From positions 1 to 11,969 of the forward strand of contig CAMLKF010000053.1 of NCBI GenBank assembly GCA_946480575.1: a DNA stretch of 11,969 nt, in the 5' to 3' direction. The stretch comes from an uncultured Nitrososphaera sp. GTDB lineage: Archaea > Thermoproteota > Nitrososphaeria > Nitrososphaerales > Nitrososphaeraceae. A program made the translations under genes and the position numbers. Each line of letters begins with the position of its first letter. Positions within the stretch are counted from its first letter, which is position 1. Of the stretch, positions 1 through 4,852 are shown piece after piece. The notes beneath the pieces are model-generated. The model saw only the letters and a program-made list of their open reading frames with translations, was not told the DNA's origin and did no database searches.

Positions 1-84
1 GACCAATGGAACTCTGGCTCGCTGATCGAGTTCAGGTATGAGGGCTTCAGGGGTCTAGAAAGGAGCACAAGTCCAATTACTTAG
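1..84 (+). CDS. Possible C-terminal end of an upstream gene (partial)
   Basis: Frame 1 is open from the first base to a TAG at 82-84 and reads 27 residues including LIEFRYEGFRGLE. The other two plus frames stop earlier. Codon choice (AGG for Arg, GGC, TTC, CTG) resembles the host-like genes of the window rather than the AT-rich stretch that follows, which is the only positive support. No domain can be recognised from so few residues. It may equally be chance open sequence. Confidence 0.3.
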   Translation, partial: DQWNSGSLIEFRYEGFRGLERSTSPIT

Positions 85-158
85 TTGAGGGCTATACAGC
101 AGCACGCTTCTTCTTCTGCTACCATTGTGTCGACTTGCTAATACTGAGGCTTTTTCAA

Positions 159-206
159 CAGTCAGTTTTCTTATCGTGACCTACAAAGGCGGTAGGTTTT
201 CGTGCG
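159..206 (+). repeat. Diverged direct repeat, copy A (upstream of USP gene)
   Basis: This copy begins CAGTCAGT and ends in AGGTTTTCGTGCG. Aligned by eye to 877-926 it shares 37 of 48 positions, with one 2-nt gap in a run of A. Both copies have the same orientation and lie on either side of the USP gene. The core blocks CAGTCAGT, TTCTTA, GCGG and AGGTTTTC are identical in both. Whether this is a mobile-element scar, a duplicated regulatory region or a small RNA cannot be decided here. Confidence 0.6.
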
Positions 207-241
207 TTATGATTTGTTGGAAAGATATTTTAGCGGCCGCC

Positions 242-250
242 AATAATATT
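242..250 (+). promoter_or_regulatory. TATA-like box for the USP gene
   Basis: AATAATATT is centred about 28 nt before the TTG at 274. That is the archaeal box-A distance for a leaderless or nearly leaderless transcript. No Shine-Dalgarno-like purine tract precedes the TTG, which fits. Confidence 0.4.
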
Positions 251-273
251 AGCAACAATCGTCTAATCATTTA

Positions 274-693
274 TTGTTCCCAAGAATTCTCGTTGCAGTG
301 GATGGTTCCGAGTCTGCAAAAAAGGCATTTGAAAAGTCTATATCTTTAGCACAAATATGCAATTCAGAGCTAGATGTAATCCATGTTGTGCTTGATTCCA
401 CATATGGTGGTGATAGTGCTACAACATTTGACCTGATTGAAGAGCTGAAAGAACGGGGCAGGCAACTATTGGAACAATGTAAAAGTGAGGCTATACGAAG
501 TAATGTGAAAGTACGAACATTACTGGAACTAGGAGATCATGCTCAAGTGATTATTGATACTGCAAATAGAAATGATTATGATCTTATCATCATGGGGAGC
601 AGAGGACTCAGTCCTTTTAAGGAACTACTCCTTGGCAGTGTTTCTCTCAAGGTCATGCATCATGCTAGGTGCCCTGTTATGGTTGTAAGATAA
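274..693 (+). CDS. Universal stress protein (UspA family)
   Basis: A 139-residue single-domain UspA-fold protein, the usual length. The N-terminal strand carries ILVAVDGSE (5-13), the typical adenine-pocket segment with Asp10. The C-terminal part shows the nucleotide-binding signature G-x2-G-x9-G-S (Gly108, Gly111, Gly121, Ser122), followed by the final strand CPVMVVR. The family makes cytosolic dimers that bind ATP or AMP and act in stress responses; the target here is unknown. The only start is TTG at 274, because an in-frame TAG lies at 250-252. Base composition is odd: about 39% G+C over 301-660 by hand count, against about 53% in a sample of valS (5341-5460). Arg and Leu codons also differ from the neighbours. 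The gene is flanked by direct repeats, suggesting separate origin or insertion. The family call is firm. Confidence 0.93.
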   Translation: MFPRILVAVDGSESAKKAFEKSISLAQICNSELDVIHVVLDSTYGGDSATTFDLIEELKERGRQLLEQCKSEAIRSNVKVRTLLELGDHAQVIIDTANRNDYDLIIMGSRGLSPFKELLLGSVSLKVMHHARCPVMVVR

Positions 694-947
694 CGTTGGT
701 TCTCAGCTCTTGTCTATGAACAGAAATCCCCCTTTCTGAGTGTGAAATGAGGATTTGCAGGCTGTCAAGTGTCGAGTAATAACCTTGAAAATGCCTGAAG
801 TCGCTCAACTTTTTGGTTCACTCTTTCTGTAGGTTTTTGAGCCGCAGGCAGGTCATCCAGGAAGACAAAGCCGTCACAGTCAGTATTCTTACGGTGAGCA
901 GCAAAAAAGCGGCAGGTTTTCACGCACAAACGGGGGGAATACTATTT
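694..947. other. Gene-less spacer between USP and guaA, with repeat copy B
   Basis: No supported gene. On the minus strand 765-941 is open for 58 codons but has no ATG, GTG or TTG start near its 5' end and no recognised domain. The second copy of the direct repeat (877-926) lies here, 21 nt beyond the guaA stop. USP and guaA converge on this spacer. I see no clear poly-T terminator on either strand. Confidence 0.5.
877..926 (+). repeat. Diverged direct repeat, copy B (downstream of USP gene)
   Basis: Second copy of the repeat at 159-206, same orientation, 37 of 48 aligned positions identical, with two extra A in the run at 902-907. It begins CAGTCAGT and ends AGGTTTTCACGCA. The distance between copy starts is 718 bp and the USP gene is the only gene between them. 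Confidence 0.6.
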
Positions 948-2480
948 TTACTGGGGTTCTATCGTCGCTGGCGGCTTGCTTGACACTGCATACGCGACCC
1001 ATGTCGCCCCTTCTACTTCGTTTGTTATCCTGTTGCTTATCCTCTCCAGGAGCTCGTAGGGAAGGCGCGACCAGTCTGCCGTCATCGCATCAACTGATTC
1101 AACCACCCTTACCATCACGATGTGGCCGTAGACTCGCTCGTCGCCCAGCACCCCGACAGCCCTGTCGTCGCCAACGGCGGCATAAGCCTGCCACACCTTG
1201 TCGTACCAGCCAGCCGCCTTTAGCTCGTCTTCAACTATCTTGCTTGCATGCTTGCAGATGCGGGTCTTTTCAGGCGTGACTTCGCCGATTATCCTCACCG
1301 CAAGGCCGGGTCCGGGGAACGGGTGCCTCTTGAGCAGCTCGTCAGGCACTCCAAGAAGCCTCGCCGCCTTCCTCACTTCGTCCTTGTACAGATACCGTAA
1401 AGGCTCGATGACCTTCAGGTTGAGCCACTTTGGCAGGCCGCCCACATTGTGGTGCATCTTGATAACAGCCGCCGGCCCCTTTGAAACGCCGCTCTCTATT
1501 ACGTCAGGGTAGAGCGTACCCTGAGCGAGCCACTGGAACGGGCCGCTCTTTTTTACGACGTCGACAAAGCAGTTGGCAAACTCTTCGCCTATTATCTTGC
1601 GCTTTTTCTCCGGGTCTGTCACACCCTTGAGCTTGCCAACGAACTGCTTCTCAGCATTTACGTAAATGAGGTCGATTCCTAAATGATCCTTGAAAAGCCT
1701 GACGACTTCGTTCTCCTCGTCCTGCCGCAAGAGCCCGTGGTTGATAAAAACGCACCGGAGGTTGTCGCCTATCGCCTTGTGCATCAGCGCAGCGACAGTG
1801 GTCGAGTCGATGCCGCCGCTGACAGCGGCCAGCACCTTCTCCTTGTCGACCTGCTTACGTACGTCCTTGACCGTTGTTTCGATAAAGCTTGTCATGTCCC
1901 ACTCTGGTTTTGCGCCGCTGATCTCCTGCGCAAAGTTCTTCAGGATTTGCGTGCCCCTTTCAGTGTGGATGACCTCTGGATGGAACTGGATCCCGTATAA
2001 CTTTTTGTCCTTGTTGCCAATAGCCGCCGAGGACGAGTTTTCGGTGTGCGCAAGAACCCTGAAGCCCCCGGGCACCTTTTCGGCTGCGTCGCCGTGGCTC
2101 ATCCAGCATTTGATACTCGTGCCCAGGCTCTTGAACAGGTCTGATTTATCATCGATGACAAGCCCTGCGCGGCCGTACTCTCTGCTGTTTGCCCTCTTTA
2201 CCCTGCCGCCAAAATTGTCGACCAGCACTTGGTGGCCGTAGCAGATCCCGAGGATAGGTCTGCCCATCTTGAATATTTCGCCATCAGGCTTGGGGGCATC
2301 CTTGGCGTAGACGCTCGCCGGCCCTCCAGAAAATATTATCCCTTTTGGGGCGATTTCCTTGATAACCTTGGCTGGCGTGTTGTACGGGAGAAGCTCGCAG
2401 TACACATTTGCCTCGCGGATTCGCCTGCAAATGAGGTGGCTGTACTGAGAGCCAAAGTCCAGAACGACTATCTTGTCCAT
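948..2480 (-). CDS. guaA: GMP synthase (glutamine-hydrolysing), GuaA
   Basis: Converts XMP, ATP and glutamine to GMP in the cytosol, the last step of de novo guanine nucleotide synthesis. Single-chain form of 510 residues. The class I glutamine amidotransferase domain (1-190) has the nucleophile Cys80 in GICYGHQ and the His167/Glu169 pair in FHPEV. The ATP-pyrophosphatase domain carries the P-loop SGGIDS (221-226). The C-terminal dimerisation domain has the conserved VESVDAMTADW and ends SSKPPATIEPQ. I take the ATG at 2480 because MDKIVVLDFGSQYSHLI is the normal family N terminus and AAAAGG precedes it; the start at 2507 would add nine atypical residues and overlap the upstream gene. It lies 10 nt after the stop of the 214-aa gene, so co-transcription is likely. 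Confidence 0.96.
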   Translation of the reverse strand: MDKIVVLDFGSQYSHLICRRIREANVYCELLPYNTPAKVIKEIAPKGIIFSGGPASVYAKDAPKPDGEIFKMGRPILGICYGHQVLVDNFGGRVKRANSREYGRAGLVIDDKSDLFKSLGTSIKCWMSHGDAAEKVPGGFRVLAHTENSSSAAIGNKDKKLYGIQFHPEVIHTERGTQILKNFAQEISGAKPEWDMTSFIETTVKDVRKQVDKEKVLAAVSGGIDSTTVAALMHKAIGDNLRCVFINHGLLRQDEENEVVRLFKDHLGIDLIYVNAEKQFVGKLKGVTDPEKKRKIIGEEFANCFVDVVKKSGPFQWLAQGTLYPDVIESGVSKGPAAVIKMHHNVGGLPKWLNLKVIEPLRYLYKDEVRKAARLLGVPDELLKRHPFPGPGLAVRIIGEVTPEKTRICKHASKIVEDELKAAGWYDKVWQAYAAVGDDRAVGVLGDERVYGHIVMVRVVESVDAMTADWSRLPYELLERISNRITNEVEGATWVAYAVSSKPPATIEPQ

Positions 2481-2490
2481 CCTTTTGTCA

Positions 2491-3135
2491 TCAGCCGCTC
2501 TTTTCAAGCATCCTCGTGAATACCCACGCAGAGGTGTTGAATATCTCCTGAAGGCGATCTTTGTCGCGGTAGTTGTTTATCACAATACGCTTTATCTGGC
2601 TGTTGTTATCTTCTTCAACCTTGTAATTGAGCGCCTCCTGCTCCCTCAATGCGCCCTGCCCTACCTTCTCGATGTCCTTGCCCTTCATGCCCTCCAGAAT
2701 CCTGTTCAAAAAGAACGAGCGGAACGGGGGCGTGTTGACGCTGAGGCTGACGCCCGGCGCCGGGACAATGATGACTGCGCCTGAAGACACCTCGGCGTTT
2801 GCAAGCAGGAACTCGTCCTTGGCTCGCTTGAGCGGCCTGACATCTCTATAGGATGTTTTCAGGGTCGGCGCAGCAGCCTGCTGCTGTCTTGCTGGCGGCG
2901 TTGCTGCCTGGCGGGCTTGCTGCTGTACCTGCGCCGTAGCCGCTGTCGATCCGGCTTCTGCAAAAGATCCTAGGCTGGCTGCGGCCTTGAAGCTGCCCTG
3001 CTTGAGCAGGCTGTCGATTATGGTAAGCGTGGTGCGCAACCTTTCGACCTCTTCCTGCCTGTCCGCTATCTGCTTGACGAGCCACTCGCGTATGTCGGCG
3101 GCGCGCCTGATATCGTCCTCGGAGTAACCTGACAT
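2491..3135 (-). CDS. Conserved-looking protein of unknown function: coiled coil, Ala/Gln linker, C-terminal domain
   Basis: I do not recognise a named family. The 214 residues fall into three parts. Residues 5-47 are a charged helical segment with heptad-like spacing (DRQEEVERLRTTLTIIDSLL), likely a coiled coil. Residues 50-92 are a low-complexity linker rich in Ala, Gln and Thr. Residues 93-214 look like a folded domain with a strand-rich middle (AVIIVPAPGVSLSV) and amphipathic helices around IEKVGQGALREQEALNY. No signal peptide or membrane segment is seen, so it should be cytosolic. It sits 44 nt after a small membrane-protein gene and 10 nt before guaA. A TATA-like box at 3167-3173 could give it and guaA their own promoter. 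The layout suggests an oligomerising or scaffold protein, but that is inference. Confidence 0.85.
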   Translation of the reverse strand: MSGYSEDDIRRAADIREWLVKQIADRQEEVERLRTTLTIIDSLLKQGSFKAAASLGSFAEAGSTAATAQVQQQARQAATPPARQQQAAAPTLKTSYRDVRPLKRAKDEFLLANAEVSSGAVIIVPAPGVSLSVNTPPFRSFFLNRILEGMKGKDIEKVGQGALREQEALNYKVEEDNNSQIKRIVINNYRDKDRLQEIFNTSAWVFTRMLEKSG

Positions 3136-3166
3136 ATTGTTATAGCAAGCCCTCTAAAACATGAAA

Positions 3167-3173
3167 GATATAA
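3167..3173 (-). promoter_or_regulatory. TATA-like box before the 214-aa gene
   Basis: On the minus strand this reads TTATATC within CTATTATATCTTTC, centred about 35 nt before the ATG at 3135. It predicts transcription starting near 3144 with a leader of about 9 nt. It lies at the 3' edge of the small membrane-protein gene, so it would be an internal promoter of the mptE-guaA cluster. Confidence 0.4.
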
Positions 3174-3179
3174 TAGCTT

Positions 3180-3347
3180 TTACCGCCGCCTGCCGCCGCT
3201 CTTCTTGTTGAGCCTGAGAAGCACCATCACCGAAATGCCCCATAAGATTGCGGCCGGAATGTACTGCCCAAAGAACCACGCAACGCCCCCCAGCACGGCA
3301 AATGCCATGCCGAGTATGCCCATGCCCTGCCTGCGCCCAAACGGCAT
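3180..3347 (-). CDS. Small two-helix membrane protein (55 aa)
   Basis: The translation begins MPFGRRQGMGILGMAFAVLG and ends in a basic tail, NKKSGGRRR. Two hydrophobic stretches (about 9-26 and 30-45) are separated by FFGQY, giving a likely helical hairpin with positive charge at both ends. The start is fixed closely: an in-frame TAA occurs three codons upstream (3354-3356) and the ATG at 3347 lies 12 nt after the mptE stop. The frame fills the space between mptE and the next gene with codon use like its neighbours, which supports a real gene. Function is unknown. It is the second gene of a minus-strand cluster with mptE and guaA. Confidence 0.7.
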   Translation of the reverse strand: MPFGRRQGMGILGMAFAVLGGVAWFFGQYIPAAILWGISVMVLLRLNKKSGGRRR

Positions 3348-3359
3348 GCCCAGTTATTA

Positions 3360-4085
3360 TTATTTGGCAGGCACAAACCCCTTGATGGGTCTCTTGGCCG
3401 TGTCTGCAAGCTGTGAGCGGGACTGCTTGGCAAGCATTTCAAGCAGGCGCTTGCCGGCCTGCATCTTTTGCTTCTTTAGCTCAGGGTCCTTGACCTTTTC
3501 CTTTGAGTACTTGCCGATGGCATTGCCAAAGTCCATGCCGACGAGGACTATTTTCTTGGCGCGGAACTCTTCTGCCAGAAATACGCACCTGTCGCCGTCA
3601 GTAAATCCGCCAAAGTTATAGACGTTTTCAACCGGCATCACCTGCGTCGTGCCGACGAGCTTTTTGAATTTCGGAACAAGTTTTTTCAGCATGCCTGTGT
3701 TGTCGCCGTGGGCGTGCACCACTATAGTTGCACCCATTTTCTCTGCCTTTTGCAAAAACGCGGGGTTGCCATCAAGGTCCGTTACAACGATGTCGGGCCT
3801 GACCTTGTTCTCTATCAGGAACTGGACCGCGCCATCTGCCGCAATCTTCACAAACTTTTTGTTCTTCTTGATGTACTTGAGCGCGCCTTCGTCTTCAAGG
3901 CTTGTGCCGGCCCCGACGACGATGACCCTCTTGCCCTTGATCTTTCTCTGCAGGACCTTCGGGTCAAGGGCCTTTTTCTTTATCATCTCAGAAAGCATCC
4001 TTGCGGCCTCCTGATCCTTCTCGGTGCTGTACCCAAATTCTGCACGGATTCCCTGGTAATACGGGAACCAGTCCACAAACTTCAC
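3360..4085 (-). CDS. mptE: MptE-like 6-hydroxymethyl-7,8-dihydropterin pyrophosphokinase (DUF115)
   Basis: Archaeal replacement for FolK: it transfers pyrophosphate from ATP to 6-hydroxymethyl-7,8-dihydropterin for folate- or methanopterin-type cofactors. The 241 residues show the DUF115 landmarks in order: VIVVGAGTSLED (54-65), AADGA (82-86), DIVVTDLDG (98-106), VHAHGDN (123-129), NFGGFTDGDRC (157-167) and IVLVGMDFG (179-187). The C-terminal tail is rich in Lys and Gln. The start is GTG at 4085; a strong A/T box lies about 25 nt upstream, so the message is probably leaderless. It heads a minus-strand cluster ending in guaA, whose product leads to GTP, the precursor of pterins. The family call is firm; the exact pterin cofactor made is inferred. 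Confidence 0.88.
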   Translation of the reverse strand: MKFVDWFPYYQGIRAEFGYSTEKDQEAARMLSEMIKKKALDPKVLQRKIKGKRVIVVGAGTSLEDEGALKYIKKNKKFVKIAADGAVQFLIENKVRPDIVVTDLDGNPAFLQKAEKMGATIVVHAHGDNTGMLKKLVPKFKKLVGTTQVMPVENVYNFGGFTDGDRCVFLAEEFRAKKIVLVGMDFGNAIGKYSKEKVKDPELKKQKMQAGKRLLEMLAKQSRSQLADTAKRPIKGFVPAK

Positions 4086-4103
4086 AAAAGGGGTGCGTGG
4101 ACG

Positions 4104-4116
4104 TTATTATTAATAT
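4104..4116 (-). promoter_or_regulatory. TATA box for the mptE cluster
   Basis: The minus strand reads ATATTAATAATAA, centred about 25 nt before the GTG at 4085. This is a strong archaeal box A at the distance expected for a leaderless start, and it supports the GTG assignment. Confidence 0.55.
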
Positions 4117-4158
4117 CTTCTGCCGTGCGGAAGGAGGCAGTTTTGAGGGCTCCCAAAC

Positions 4159-4166
4159 TTTAATTA
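4159..4166 (+). promoter_or_regulatory. TATA-like box for the six-helix membrane-protein gene
   Basis: TTTAATTA is centred about 26 nt before 4189, which is the A of an ATG (ATGGCGCCG). That ATG is not in frame with the membrane protein that begins at 4220. The box therefore fits a transcript starting at or just before 4189, with the TTG start about 31 nt inside it. Confidence 0.4.
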
Positions 4167-4219
4167 CGTGCTGAGGCTATCGTGAAGTATGGCGCCGCAG
4201 GTCCACAGGAAACCTTCGC

Positions 4220-4783
4220 TTGAAGTATGAACATGTAGAAATACAGCACAAGGCACTTCTTCTAACCGCAAGCGTTATTGTAAAAGTATTCTTGATGGCG
4301 ATAGTCTCAAGCTACGTCTTTTGCGGGAGCATCGAGCCAGACGTCCTTTTCATGCAATGTGGAACTACCAGCAACATCTTCTATGTCGGCGCCAGCACAG
4401 CGGCAGTGGCGGTGATGGGTGCCCTCTTTGGCAACTATGTCGTCAGACTCAAGTCGTTTGACCCGATATTTGCCAGGATGATGAAGGCGGATTTTATTAT
4501 GACTGCTATGTATTTTGGAGTGGCATTTTCTGCTCCTGAAATGATTGCTGGCAAGGTCATGATCTGGCTCTTTGGCATATGGGTGCTTGGCATGCTTCTG
4601 GCGCCTTTCAACAGGGAAATGACGCTTTTGAAAAAGGTAACTGAGTACGGTTCACTTGTGGCTCTAGGAGCTCTGCTGACTGCCCACTTTATCCCGGCTT
4701 TTCAGGAATACGGCTCCTCATATACCCTCGGGATGATGGTCTCAAGCGTGCTTTCTATGTTTGGCGCCGGCAGGACTAAGTAA
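4220..4783 (+). CDS. Polytopic membrane protein, about six helices, unknown function
   Basis: No family recognised. The 187 residues contain hydrophobic segments at about 12-35, 52-75, 90-110, 112-130, 143-162 and 166-183, with short charged connections (RLKSFD, KADF, NREMTLLKK), so a six-helix inner-membrane protein is likely. A short Cys-containing segment (CGSIEPDVLFMQCG) links helices 1 and 2, with Cys at 35 and 47. The only start codon in frame near the 5' end is TTG at 4220, because a TGA lies at 4172-4174. The predicted promoter points instead to an ATG at 4189 in another frame, which ends at 4230 after 13 codons. A one-base frameshift near 4211-4222 would join the two. The gene is divergent from mptE and 69 nt before valS. 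Confidence 0.75.
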   Translation: MKYEHVEIQHKALLLTASVIVKVFLMAIVSSYVFCGSIEPDVLFMQCGTTSNIFYVGASTAAVAVMGALFGNYVVRLKSFDPIFARMMKADFIMTAMYFGVAFSAPEMIAGKVMIWLFGIWVLGMLLAPFNREMTLLKKVTEYGSLVALGALLTAHFIPAFQEYGSSYTLGMMVSSVLSMFGAGRTK

Positions 4784-4793
4784 GTAGCGTGTT

Positions 4794-4803
4794 ACGTTAA
4801 CGT
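4794..4803. promoter_or_regulatory. Perfect palindrome ACGTTAACGT in the valS promoter region
   Basis: A 10-bp perfect palindrome lies directly before and partly overlaps the GTTAATAAC box at 4802-4810. That box is a plausible TATA element, centred about 47 nt before the valS ATG, predicting a ~20-nt leader. The position would suit a repressor or activator site, but a single short palindrome is weak evidence. Confidence 0.3.
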
Positions 4804-4852
4804 TAATAACGGTAGACTGCCAGACACAGGGCGAACGCAGAGAGAGAGAGCA

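Larger units (their letters stand above)
85..273. other. AT-rich intergenic region with repeat copy A and the USP promoter
   Basis: No convincing gene is seen here. A 74-codon plus-strand frame starting at 125 runs into the USP gene in another frame and has no recognisable domain. The stretch holds the first copy of a diverged direct repeat (159-206) and, at its end, an A/T-rich box that fits a promoter for the stress-protein gene. Confidence 0.5.

Noticed and set aside
85..273. tRNA or other stable RNA gene in the gene-poor spacers
   Set aside because: I looked for the T-arm signature GGTTCRANYCC and acceptor-stem pairing in 85-273, 694-947, 10379-10540 and 10919-11283 and found none.
159..926. 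CRISPR array or complete insertion sequence around the USP gene
   Set aside because: Only two diverged repeat copies 718 bp apart, no regular spacers, no cas genes, no transposase and no terminal inverted repeats.
765..941. 58-codon minus-strand open frame downstream of guaA
   Set aside because: No start codon at its 5' part and no recognised domain; it only overlaps the repeat copy. Kept as a remark, not a gene.
1690..2241. 183-codon plus-strand open frame opposite guaA
   Set aside because: It is antisense to the well-supported guaA coding sequence, is Ser/Leu-rich without any domain, and has no promoter or ribosome-site support.
2481..2507. Longer guaA start (nine extra residues)
   Set aside because: It would overlap the upstream gene by 17 nt and precede the standard GuaA N terminus with atypical sequence; the ATG at 2480 has a purine-rich site before it.
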